The notes under the pieces: generated by a model | Told to the model about the DNA's origin: nothing | Database searches by the model: none | What the model saw: the letters and a program-made list of their open reading frames with translations, nothing else | In this document: piece after piece, positions 15,588 through 22,848 of the stretch | How positions within the stretch are numbered: position 1 is the first letter of the stretch | How the letters are laid out: the number at the start of each line of letters is the position of its first letter | IMG/VR virus record: IMGVR_UViG_3300042923_001398 | Coordinates: 1-27,998 of that record | Strand: one strand, 5' to 3' | DNA from: a virus | DNA length: 27,998 nt | Position numbers and translations under genes: made by a program

Positions 15588-16517
15588 ATGGCTCACAAAT
15601 TAATTATTAAGGATGTAGATATTTCATTATCTAATCAATCCATTCGGACGAGTAAATATACCGATTATGCTGGAGGGCATGCAGATGTCCTCCAGATCGT
15701 TTTTAATGACACTTTTGATCTATGGAGAAAATGGAATCTTGCGAAAAACGATAAGATACGAATTATAACCGATAAAATTGATACCGGAGACATGTATGCC
15801 AGCAGCATTGGCCTTGATTTCGGCAAGTATACTATAAGAGCCGTATCTACACCGGCTAAGTCATTGAATGAATCATCCAGCATACGTGAGAATATCAAGT
15901 TGTCTGAGGTCTTAAGCGAAATCAGTAAGGAATTAGGCTTTGATTTGGACACTTATAACATTACAGATTATCGATACTCGTATTTGGAGAGAGTTAATCT
16001 CAGCCCATTCTCATATTTAGAAGGAATTCTTCAAAAAGAAGGATATCTTCAGAAGATATTCAATAATAAACTGATTGTTTATTCAGAAAAAGTACTTGAA
16101 CAAATAGAACCTTTAGTCAAAGTTTCTTACGAGGATTTTATTAATCCTCCATGTCTTAGTACATCGGATGCGGTATTATTGGCATCGGTTGAAAATATTT
16201 ATTTGAGTAGAGATAGTGTTATTAAAAGCATAGCATTGTCTGGACTTAACGGTAGAAATAGAACATTCCATATTCCTGTGGATAGTATTGGTGAAGGAGA
16301 GCGGTTTTGTAAAAATATCATGAGATATTTTAACAAGCATGAATACAATGGCTCCGGAACGATATCAGGAAGTAATATCTCAGCAGGAATTACTATAGAT
16401 TTGAATGGTGATTTCTCTGAGTGGCAGGGTAAGAACTTTGTCTTTGAGGTTAATCATGATCTCATTTATGATCGACAAACTATCAAATTCAGAAAGCCAA
16501 TAAAGGGTGATTATTAA
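15588..16517 (+). CDS. Baseplate hub protein, P2 gpD-like (late control D family)
   Basis: This 309-residue protein starts at the ATG at 15588; the longer frame from 15552 is rejected because GGAGG 15576-15580 fits 15588. It shows the gp27/VgrG-like hub fold pattern: N-terminal beta strands, 'WRKWNLAKNDKIRI' with the following DTGDMYASSIGLDFG, the helix with LSEVLSEISKELGFDL, then FSYLEGILQKEGY, and the C-terminal strands GEGERFCKNIMRYFN ... WQGKNFVFEVNHDLIYD. In phage P2 this trimer caps the spike side of the tube. The stop overlaps the next ATG by one base. Confidence 0.85.
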   Translation: MAHKLIIKDVDISLSNQSIRTSKYTDYAGGHADVLQIVFNDTFDLWRKWNLAKNDKIRIITDKIDTGDMYASSIGLDFGKYTIRAVSTPAKSLNESSSIRENIKLSEVLSEISKELGFDLDTYNITDYRYSYLERVNLSPFSYLEGILQKEGYLQKIFNNKLIVYSEKVLEQIEPLVKVSYEDFINPPCLSTSDAVLLASVENIYLSRDSVIKSIALSGLNGRNRTFHIPVDSIGEGERFCKNIMRYFNKHEYNGSGTISGSNISAGITIDLNGDFSEWQGKNFVFEVNHDLIYDRQTIKFRKPIKGDY

Positions 16518-16711
16518 TGGTGAAACTTGGTAAGGTTGCTGTTATTGAAGGAAATAAGGCTAAAATTGTATATGAAGATATAAATCAAATGACACCTTTG
16601 ATAGACATAGCATCACATGTAGTGGGATTACAGGTAGATAAAGCTGTAGTCGTAGCTATTTTTGATGATAGCAATCTACGCAATGGTGTAGTGATAGGAG
16701 TGATAGAATAA
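16517..16711 (+). CDS. Minimal baseplate protein V-like OB-fold protein
   Basis: This 64-residue protein is located between D and U-like genes, where contractile phages code for the baseplate spike V. It reads as a short beta barrel: 'KLGKVAVIEGNKAKIVYED', then LIDIASHVVGLQVDKAVVVAIF and 'NGVVIGVIE'. The last part resembles the OB-fold end 'G..V.V.........GVVLG.I' of gpV. The C-terminal beta-helix spike of P2 V (about 150 residues) is absent. It could be an OB-fold spacer that holds another spike or none at all. The identification rests on position and short motif; confidence is moderate. Confidence 0.5.
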   Translation: MVKLGKVAVIEGNKAKIVYEDINQMTPLIDIASHVVGLQVDKAVVVAIFDDSNLRNGVVIGVIE

Positions 16712-17142
16712 TGAAAATAGGAACCTTTGGACCCAAAGTATTTACTATAACCGATAAGCATATTAATACATTTAAGAGTCTGGCCAGATCATCCGGCTAC
16801 AATGTCGAGGAAGAGGACAATGGAACTGGTAAGCCCAAATTAAAAAAGAAATCACCTTCTTTAGAAACCCTATCTTTTGATATAGAATTAAGATCTGATT
16901 TCGCTGATGTAGGTAAGGAGATTGAGAGTTGGATCGGTCTCAAAGGTGATTCGTATTATTTTATAGTTGGCAGAGAGAAAGTTGGTTCTAATCAATGGAT
17001 GCTTACTAATGTTGATACATCCAATATCGAAATTCTTCCTGGTGGAAAGATAAAGAAGGCATCATTAAGCCTAAGTCTCAGAGAAAATTCCATTACTGTT
17101 AAAAATAGCACAGCGAAATCCACACGAAATGCAAAGGGTTAG
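16711..17142 (+). CDS. Tail protein U-like (P2 GpU family)
   Basis: This 143-residue protein starts in the TAATG overlap with V-like. It begins FGPKVFTITDKHINTFKSL, has a charged linker, and then PSLETLSFDIELRSDFADVGKEI, 'GDSYYFIVGREKVG-NQWMLTNVD', and the C-terminal KIKKASLSLSLREN. These match the P2 U pattern, where the protein starts 'FGLFVFS......F..L' and ends 'W.I..V.E......DG..RK..F.LSL..'. In P2, U is essential for tail completion and binds the sheath/tube end. The sequence is Lys-rich at the C-terminus (KNSTAKSTRNAKG). Confidence 0.75.
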   Translation: MKIGTFGPKVFTITDKHINTFKSLARSSGYNVEEEDNGTGKPKLKKKSPSLETLSFDIELRSDFADVGKEIESWIGLKGDSYYFIVGREKVGSNQWMLTNVDTSNIEILPGGKIKKASLSLSLRENSITVKNSTAKSTRNAKG

Positions 17143-17150
17143 GTGATGAT

Positions 17151-17432
17151 ATGTTTCAATGGGGTAATACATCTACAGAACAGGAACGCATTGCTAAAAA
17201 TGTAACTAATCTTTTGAATATTAGAAAGAATGAAGTATGTTTTGACAGAGGATTAGGAGTTAATATAAATCTCCTTGATAAGACGCAAAGTACCATTAAT
17301 TCGAAGTTAATTACTGATATTGCCGACATGATTTCTGAGAGAGAACCGAGGGCTGATTTAAAGCTTGATAATCTTATTGATCTAAATGAAAACGGTGAAT
17401 ATACATATAAGGCGGTGATAGGTATTGTTTGA
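17151..17432 (+). CDS. Baseplate wedge protein W (gp25-like)
   Basis: This 93-residue protein has the gp25/P2 W pattern: an N-terminal helix 'QERIAKNVTNLLNIRKNEV', the conserved 'DRGLG' turn (residues 30-35), a long helix with NSKLITDIADMISEREPRADL and the terminal strand 'YTYKAVIGIV'. T4 gp25 and P2 W form the inner wedge of the baseplate that initiates sheath assembly. The gene end overlaps the J-like gene start by eight bases, an arrangement typical for the W-J pair. Confidence 0.88.
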   Translation: MFQWGNTSTEQERIAKNVTNLLNIRKNEVCFDRGLGVNINLLDKTQSTINSKLITDIADMISEREPRADLKLDNLIDLNENGEYTYKAVIGIV

Positions 17433-18528
17433 TTTTATTAAATTCGATGAAAGTGAAGTATTGGAAGAAGCGATAGTGAAATATGAAGAGGCAACAAATA
17501 CGATGCTTTATGCCGGTGATGAGCGAAGAATTATACTTAATTCTTTCATGTATATAGCTGCCGTAATCGCTGCTAAAGGAAATTATTTGGCGAATCAGTA
17601 TTTTGCTCAAACGGCTGTTCTTCCTTACCTCGGTTATATCGGTGAAGGTAGATCGGTACTACAATTAGAAGCCGGTAAATCTCTTGTGACAATGAGATTT
17701 AGCGTGTCCTCTGTAAAAGCATTTGATATAGAAGTACCTTCTGGAACGAGAGTTACACCAGACGGTACTCATTTTTTTGCCACTAAAGTAAAGCTTACAC
17801 TCGTACAAGGCACATTAAGTATTGATATACCATGTGAAGCAACTGTTCCCGGTAAAGCTCATGACGGATTCACACCTGGTTCAATAAATACTTTGGTAGA
17901 CAATATCCCTTATATCTCAAATGTTACTAATATTGATACAAGCTCAGGGGGTTCAGAAGTTGAGGATACTGAAGATTATCGTGAAAGAATTATGCTGAAG
18001 CCATATGGGTATAATACAGCAGGTTCTGAAGCAGCCTATATCTACTTGGTCAAAACTGCTGATAGTTCAATCGGAAGCGTTACAGTAAAGAACGAACCGG
18101 CGAGCTTACTAATTACGATTTTGCATAAAGATGGTTCAATACCGAGTGATCTTGTGGTTCAGAGAGTTTCAGATGCTCTCAGTGCTAAGACTGTTCGACC
18201 ACTAGCTGATCAGGTAATTGTTCAAAAGCCAACGGTAATACCTTATAACATTTCACTCTCATATACAATCAGTGAAGTTGATGCACCGAATATGGTTGAA
18301 ATCAACTCAAAAGTTATAGCAGCTATTAGAGAATATGAATCATATCAAGGAACTGAGATTGGTAGATCGATTAATCCGGATATTCTGAAGAAATTCGTAT
18401 TAAATGCTGGAGCATATACAGTGAATATTGCGAGTCCTGTATTTACTGAAGTAAATAAACAATCTATTGCTCAGATCAATGGGAATCCTTTAGTTACGTA
18501 TGATGGGATTTATGAGGAGGCAACATGA
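17425..18528 (+). CDS. Baseplate protein J-like
   Basis: The protein has 367 residues, with a TTG start at 17425 that overlaps W by eight bases. It is the wedge protein of the contractile baseplate (P2 J, T4 gp6 related). The family's landmarks are seen in order: 'VPSGTRVTPDGTHFF' near residue 107, a C2-like repeat with AHDGFTPGSINTL and 'PYISNVTNIDTSSGGSEVEDTEDYRERI' divided over residues 160-190, then AGSEAAYIYLVKT and a C-terminal domain 'TVRPLADQVIVQKPTVIPYNIS'. The end shares four bases (ATGA) with the I-like gene. Confidence 0.92.
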   Translation: MFDFIKFDESEVLEEAIVKYEEATNTMLYAGDERRIILNSFMYIAAVIAAKGNYLANQYFAQTAVLPYLGYIGEGRSVLQLEAGKSLVTMRFSVSSVKAFDIEVPSGTRVTPDGTHFFATKVKLTLVQGTLSIDIPCEATVPGKAHDGFTPGSINTLVDNIPYISNVTNIDTSSGGSEVEDTEDYRERIMLKPYGYNTAGSEAAYIYLVKTADSSIGSVTVKNEPASLLITILHKDGSIPSDLVVQRVSDALSAKTVRPLADQVIVQKPTVIPYNISLSYTISEVDAPNMVEINSKVIAAIREYESYQGTEIGRSINPDILKKFVLNAGAYTVNIASPVFTEVNKQSIAQINGNPLVTYDGIYEEAT

Positions 18529-19085
18529 AGCTAAATAATATTAGTATGATAGATATCATTCCTCCATATATGCAAGAAGATACTACGGTTATAGGTCTCT
18601 GTTCAGCAGCTAATCACATTATCAAGAGATTATTTGAAGCAATTCAAAAAATTGACTTTTATCAAAACTTAAATCTGCTTAATGAGGCTGACTTGGACTA
18701 TATTGCGAAAATCAGAAACATTATCTGGTATGACAAAAGCAGTACGAAGGATGTAAAGATAAGTGTTATCAAAAATGCTGAGAAAGTATTCTGGAGCCTC
18801 GGAACTGTATCCGCAGTGGAGAGTGTAGTTGAGGATATAATAGGTGAATGCGATATTATGGAATGGTTTCAATATGGTGGAGATCCATATCATTTCAAGA
18901 TAGTCACTGATAATCCTCTGGTAACTGGTGATGCTGTAAGTACATTCAACTCAATTATCCAGCATGTTAAAAGAAAGAGCGCAATTCTTGATGGAGTGGA
19001 GATATCGCTGGCTGCATCAATGATCTTCAATTTAGGCGCAGTTCTTCATACTGGTGAAATTTTAGAATTACGACAGGAGGGATGA
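18525..19085 (+). CDS. Tail protein I-like (baseplate, P2 gpI)
   Basis: This 186-residue protein sits between J and the fibre gene, as in P2 J-I-H. The sequence has ISMIDIIPPYMQEDTT near the start ('...LLPP.......' in P2 I), the 'LNEADLDYIAKIRNIIWYD' helix, and SAVESVVEDIIGECDIMEWFQYGGDPYHF, which is the conserved 'A.....AFG....EWWQ.GG.P..F' hallmark of GpI, and the C-terminal helix with 'IIQHVKRKSAILDG'. It links wedge J to the fibres. Start ATGA overlaps the previous stop. Confidence 0.88.
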   Translation: MKLNNISMIDIIPPYMQEDTTVIGLCSAANHIIKRLFEAIQKIDFYQNLNLLNEADLDYIAKIRNIIWYDKSSTKDVKISVIKNAEKVFWSLGTVSAVESVVEDIIGECDIMEWFQYGGDPYHFKIVTDNPLVTGDAVSTFNSIIQHVKRKSAILDGVEISLAASMIFNLGAVLHTGEILELRQEG

Positions 19086-19088
19086 TGA

Positions 19089-19868
19089 ATGAGTTTTAGT
19101 ACTATATTGTTTACCGATAAAGGACGTGCGTTACAATCAAAGGCTCTGGCAGGTGCCAATTTGAATTTTACCAAGATTGTTATGGGTTCCGGTAACTTAG
19201 GTGGTCAATCACAAATCACTCTATCAGCAGTGATTGAACCTAAAGTAAGTTTAAGTATTACCTCCTTACTGCATAAATCCAATTATGCAACAGTTAAGGG
19301 GGTATTTTCAAATTCAGATATCAGTGAAGGGTTTTATTGGAGAGAGCTTGGAGTCTATGCACAAGATCCTGACCTTGGTGAAGTCCTCTATTGTTATGGC
19401 AATGCTGGACCATTAGCTGATTATATTCCTAGTCAATCATCTGAAATTATTGAGAAGGTAGTTAGTATTTCGGTGATTGTTGGTAATGTTGCAAATGTAA
19501 CAGCAACGATTGATGAGTCATTAGTATATGCTAGTAAGGCAGATCTTGATGCAAAAGCTAATACGAACGATGTTAATTTGGCATTATCACAGAAAGCAAA
19601 CAAATCAACTGTAGTAACTGTTACGGCTACAGTGGCAGGATGGTCAGGATCTTCAGCTCCATTTACCAATACGGTGAACGTTGAAGGAGTAACTGCAAAC
19701 AATAATATCTATGTTACTGTTGGATCAGGGGCTTCTATAACAGAATATGCAGCAGCGGTGGATGCTCAATTGCATTGCTCCGCACAGGGAGCTGGTACAA
19801 TAACAATTAAGGCTTTTGATACCAAGCCTACAGTGGCTATTCCGCTCACAGTATTAATCTTAGGATAG
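19089..19868 (+). CDS. Tail fibre / collar protein (P2 H-type N-terminus)
   Basis: This 259-residue protein has a GGAGG site close to its ATG. The first 150 residues match the tail-collar fibre domain (DUF3751, P2 H N-terminus): 'FSTILFTDKGRALQSKALAG', 'TKIVMGSGNL', and 'GFYWRELGVYAQDPDLGEVLYCYGN' split across residues 78-105, ending with 'VANVTATIDESLVYASKADL'. A short coiled-coil segment (residues 150-170) and a terminal beta domain (175-259) follow. It attaches to I and the baseplate, so it is probably the proximal fibre; the next gene would provide the distal receptor-binding part. Confidence 0.87.
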   Translation: MSFSTILFTDKGRALQSKALAGANLNFTKIVMGSGNLGGQSQITLSAVIEPKVSLSITSLLHKSNYATVKGVFSNSDISEGFYWRELGVYAQDPDLGEVLYCYGNAGPLADYIPSQSSEIIEKVVSISVIVGNVANVTATIDESLVYASKADLDAKANTNDVNLALSQKANKSTVVTVTATVAGWSGSSAPFTNTVNVEGVTANNNIYVTVGSGASITEYAAAVDAQLHCSAQGAGTITIKAFDTKPTVAIPLTVLILG

Positions 19869-19878
19869 GGGTGGTAAT

Positions 19879-21603
19879 ATGATTGTAAACGGTTTTCCAA
19901 GAGGTGTTAAGATTTATACTGACCAAGTATCTGGTTTAGCTGTTTCTGCCGTTGCTAATACACCAGGGAGCTTAATTATAAGTTGGACGCAACCTTCGAG
20001 TAAGCTGTATAAAGGAGTAACCCTTGTATATAAAACAGGAAGTTATCCAACATCTCCCACTGATGGTACTGTTGTATATGTTGCAAAGGGCACAGTAACA
20101 AAGACTATAACTGGATTAACTGGAGGCACTACTTATTATGTAAGAGCATTTGCAAAAGCTACAAACACCAGTGGTTCAAAAGTATACTACAATACGACAA
20201 CTACAGGAGCACAGGCTGGAAGAGCTACAATTGCAAGCCCTGTAACAAACTTTGTTATAGCTGCAGTTGCCAATTCACCTGATAAGTTAACATTTTCATT
20301 ATCTGCTCCTTCAGGTGCTTATGATGGTGTTATGATACGGTATAAAGCAGGAAGCTACCCAACTTCACAAACAGATGGTACTCAGCATTACTATGGAAAA
20401 AACACAAGTGGGACTATTGGAGGGCTTACAGGAGGTACTCAGTATTACTTTAGAGCTTTCGTATATAACTCAGATAATGCTGTTAACTCTGATACTGCAC
20501 AACAGGCAAAGGACTATACAGTACCTAGCCCAGTGTCTAATTTAGCTGTTGCAAAAACATCTCCAACAAGCTTGACAGTAACTTGGTCGCTACCTGCAGG
20601 TGCATACAGTAATATATATATAAAGCGAAAAGCAGGAAGTTATCCTACTGAAGCAGACGGGGGTATTATATACACTGGGCTTGGAACATCAATTGTCGAT
20701 ACTGGATTAGCCTCTGGTACAACATATTATTATAGGGCCTTTGTAATAAACTCAGCTGGTAATTATAATACAAGCACTTCTCAGCAAGCGAACAATGCAA
20801 CAAAAGCTGCAGCTGGTCAAGTAGTGCTAACAAGTTCGCAAACTTGGACAATTCCAGCAGGTGTCAGATTGGTCGATATATTCCTCGTAGGCGGTGGTGG
20901 TGGTTCTGCATATGGATCTCATAACGACCTAGGTACTGGAACTATTCTTGGTGCTGCAGGTGCCCCTGGAGGGGGTTATACGACTACTAGGAAAGGACTA
21001 TCTTGCACTCCTGGTTCAGCTGTCGTAGCAGTTATTGGTGCAGGAGGTGAAAGAACTCGTTTGGTTACAACTGGCGGCGAAGGAGGTACCTCATCAATCA
21101 CCATAAGTGGAACAACTTATTCCGCAATAGGAGGAAAAGCCCCCGTACTTGGTAACAACGGTGATTGGTTCGGGGCAAATGGAGGTTCTGGTGGTGGTGG
21201 CGGTATTCAATCAAGTGACAACAAGTCTTACAGTGGTGCAGGTGGTTCTGATGGTTCAGATGGTTCAGGTGCAGTGAGTAATGGTCAGGCAGATGATTTT
21301 TATAGAGGTGGGGAAGGGCAAGGCTCCACGACCAGAGCTTTTGCTGATGCAGGTGGAATCCTTTACGCAGGTGGTGGTGGTGGTTGTTATAGGTCAGTAG
21401 GCACCACTACTGGTTATCCAGGAGCAGGTGGTGCTGGTGGCGGTGGTAAAGGTGGATACGCATGGAAGTATCAGGCTGTTGCAGGTACTCCGAATACAGG
21501 AGGTGGTGCTGGCAGTGCTGTAGCTGAAGCACAAGGTGACTATACATGGCGAAGTGTAAAAGGTGGCTCAGGTGTAGTTATTATCAGATGGGCTGAACAG
21601 TAG
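19879..21603 (+). CDS. Tail adhesin: three FN3 repeats plus Gly-rich domain
   Basis: This is a 574-residue probable receptor-binding protein. Residues about 15-305 hold three fibronectin type III repeats of about 95 residues, each with SLI/KLTFS/SLTVTW strands, a KAGSYPT or TGSYPT loop and a 'TGLTGGTTYYVRAFA' or similar strand. Residues about 310-574 form a very Gly-rich domain that starts 'VLTSSQTWTIPAGV' and contains the runs VGGGGGSAYG and GGSGGGGG, ending WGVVIIRW-like (SGVVIIRWAEQ). This second part matches the glycine-rich domain found in phage tail tips and bacterial cell-wall proteins. No signal peptide is seen. It probably forms the host-range determinant. Confidence 0.82.
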   Translation: MIVNGFPRGVKIYTDQVSGLAVSAVANTPGSLIISWTQPSSKLYKGVTLVYKTGSYPTSPTDGTVVYVAKGTVTKTITGLTGGTTYYVRAFAKATNTSGSKVYYNTTTTGAQAGRATIASPVTNFVIAAVANSPDKLTFSLSAPSGAYDGVMIRYKAGSYPTSQTDGTQHYYGKNTSGTIGGLTGGTQYYFRAFVYNSDNAVNSDTAQQAKDYTVPSPVSNLAVAKTSPTSLTVTWSLPAGAYSNIYIKRKAGSYPTEADGGIIYTGLGTSIVDTGLASGTTYYYRAFVINSAGNYNTSTSQQANNATKAAAGQVVLTSSQTWTIPAGVRLVDIFLVGGGGGSAYGSHNDLGTGTILGAAGAPGGGYTTTRKGLSCTPGSAVVAVIGAGGERTRLVTTGGEGGTSSITISGTTYSAIGGKAPVLGNNGDWFGANGGSGGGGGIQSSDNKSYSGAGGSDGSDGSGAVSNGQADDFYRGGEGQGSTTRAFADAGGILYAGGGGGCYRSVGTTTGYPGAGGAGGGGKGGYAWKYQAVAGTPNTGGGAGSAVAEAQGDYTWRSVKGGSGVVIIRWAEQ

Positions 21604-21618
21604 AAAGGAGATAAGATA

Positions 21619-21942
21619 ATGTGGGTTAATCAAATTTTTAGTTTAATTAAAGAAGGAGTAATTCAAAATATTGTAGTTTGTGATAATTATACAGTTGCAA
21701 ACGAGCTGTCGAGACTTACTTATGGTGATGACGCTATTGCAGTGGACACCACTTTATACCCGGTTAATATTGGAAGTAAATATTTAGATGGAACTTTTTA
21801 TCAAGATGATGGGGTTACAGAAATACTCCCTAATCCGACAGAAGCACAAGAAATATCTCGTATCAATACAGAAAACATAGTTCTAACTGAGTATATAATC
21901 GATTTAGATTATAGAATGTCACTGAAAGAAATGGGGGTGTAA
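21619..21942 (+). CDS. Small tail-associated protein, possible fibre assembly factor
   Basis: This 107-residue protein follows AAAGGAG. It has an N-terminal segment MWVNQIFSLIKEGVIQNIVV, a middle 'IGSKYLDGTFYQDDGVTEILPNPTEAQ', and a charged C-terminal helix (INTENIVLTEYIIDLDYRM). Similar small proteins follow the fibre gene in clostridial and lactococcal phages; they are tail-fibre associated or chaperone-like. No catalytic motif or membrane segment is seen. The role is inferred from place only. Confidence 0.5.
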   Translation: MWVNQIFSLIKEGVIQNIVVCDNYTVANELSRLTYGDDAIAVDTTLYPVNIGSKYLDGTFYQDDGVTEILPNPTEAQEISRINTENIVLTEYIIDLDYRMSLKEMGV

Positions 21943-21945
21943 GAT

Positions 21946-22086
21946 ATGACGTACACTTTATGCAAGAAACTTATCACATCTGGTAATTATGATAAAGATG
22001 ATATGCTCAACAAACTTGACGTATTTCTTCTTAACGACAGAATTAATGATGCACAGTATAATGAGCTTGTGACGCTGATCGGTTAA
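21946..22086 (+). CDS. XkdX-like small phage protein (46 residues)
   Basis: The short frame runs from ATG 21946 to TAA 22084-22086, only three bases after the previous gene. The peptide starts MTYTLCKKLITSGNYDKDDM and ends 'LNDRINDAQYNELVTLIG', the helix-turn-helix layout of XkdX (a repeat-like 'I..G.Y.....L..FL....I....Y..L..L'). XkdX proteins are found just before holin and lysis genes in PBSX-like phages, which agrees with the position. Role in the tail or late region is not known. Confidence 0.7.
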   Translation: MTYTLCKKLITSGNYDKDDMLNKLDVFLLNDRINDAQYNELVTLIG

Positions 22087-22091
22087 AGGAC

Positions 22092-22115
22092 GCATCCGGA
22101 AGGGTGTTATTTTTA
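22092..22115 (+). terminator. Weak terminator-like hairpin between tail and lysis genes
   Basis: GCATCC (22092-22097) pairs with GGGTGT (22102-22107) through a GGAA loop, using two G-T pairs, and is followed by TATTTTTAT. The stem is short (six pairs), so termination would be partial at best. It divides the structural genes from the lysis cassette. Confidence 0.35.
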
Positions 22116-22143
22116 TGCTTGTAGAAAGGATGGTATTTCATGC

Positions 22144-22386
22144 ATGAGTGATGCTGTATTAATAGCCCTGTTTACTCTAGGTGGTAGCGGAATAGGGTCT
22201 TTGTGTGGGATTATAATCTCTAATTCTCTTACAACTTATCGCCTCGGACAGCTGGAAAAAAAGGTGGATAAGCATAACGGAGTTATAGAGCGCACCTATA
22301 GGTTGGAAGAAAGGATGTCTTTGACGGAAAAGGATGTCCGTGTAGCAAATCATCGTATTGAGGACCTTGAAAGCCAGGTGGGATGA
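22144..22386 (+). CDS. Small membrane protein with coiled-coil tail, lysis region (XhlA-like?)
   Basis: This 80-residue protein has an N-terminal membrane segment (residues 5-25, LIALFTLGGSGIGSLCGIIIS) followed by a charged helical tail, from YRLGQLEKKVDKHNG to the end, with heptad-like spacing. The pattern (one membrane helix plus a cytoplasmic coiled coil) resembles hemolysin/XhlA-type proteins that work with holins, although in XhlA the membrane helix is normally C-terminal. It ends inside the next ORF start (GATGATGG). Role: lysis accessory, by context. Confidence 0.55.
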   Translation: MSDAVLIALFTLGGSGIGSLCGIIISNSLTTYRLGQLEKKVDKHNGVIERTYRLEERMSLTEKDVRVANHRIEDLESQVG

Positions 22387-22607
22387 TGGAAAAAAAGAAG
22401 GGTAGATACTCGAAATTCATAATAACAGCCGTGATAGTGTTAAATTCACTTTTCACGGCTGCTGTTTTATATGTCTTCCTCCGAGTCGGGAGCGAGCCAT
22501 CTGCATTAATTGCAGCATGGTTTACTTTTACAACTGGAGAATTATTGCTTCTGTCAAACATTAAAAAATCAAAGATCAAGAAAGAGAATAAGGAGGATTT
22601 AAAATGA
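22383..22607 (+). CDS. Two-helix membrane protein, holin candidate
   Basis: This is a 74-residue protein beginning at ATG 22383 (or 22386) overlapping the previous stop. It shows two probable membrane helices, FIITAVIVLNSLFTAAVLYV (14-33) and the segment IAAWFTFTTGELLLLS (about 43-58), with basic ends (MMEKKKGRYSK and KKSKIKKENKEDLK). This charge pattern fits holins (class II-like). The gene contains a 9-pair intragenic inverted repeat near its start (22426-22434 and 22453-22461). It lies two genes before the endolysin. Confidence 0.55.
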   Translation: MMEKKKGRYSKFIITAVIVLNSLFTAAVLYVFLRVGSEPSALIAAWFTFTTGELLLLSNIKKSKIKKENKEDLK

Positions 22608-22620
22608 GGTCACTAAAGAA

Positions 22621-22836
22621 GTGTGGTTGTTTCAAAAGATACCGACAAAAACATGGACATTAATTGTATCAATTGTAATTTGTCCTATAACTTATCTGGC
22701 TTATATTGCATATATCAATATGCAATTAACCTGGTATTACTTGATAGCGATTATTATTAGTGGGTTCCCTGTATCCTATATAGCCACATACGGATGGGAT
22801 TCCTTTAATGATTTATGGAAGCGGTTTAAAAGGTAG
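22621..22836 (+). CDS. Small membrane protein, second holin candidate, start unclear
   Basis: This is a 71-residue protein with two membrane helices (residues about 11-29, TWTLIVSIVICPITYLAYIA, and 36-53, WYYLIAIIISGFPVSYIA) and a basic end WKRFKR. It can only start at GTG 22621, which has no clear ribosome site. A strong AGGAGG (near 22592) precedes ATG 22604, but that ATG reads a different frame and gives a 19-residue peptide. Either initiation is translationally coupled or a base has been lost. See findings. Functional role by position: holin or lysis regulator. Confidence 0.5.
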   Translation: MWLFQKIPTKTWTLIVSIVICPITYLAYIAYINMQLTWYYLIAIIISGFPVSYIATYGWDSFNDLWKRFKR

Positions 22837-22848
22837 GAGGAATACATT

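Noticed and set aside
20880-21600. Tandem DNA repeats or CRISPR-like array in the Gly-rich region
   Set aside because: Repeated GGTGGTGGT arises from Gly codons in a protein-coding frame; spacing is irregular and there are no spacer-like units.
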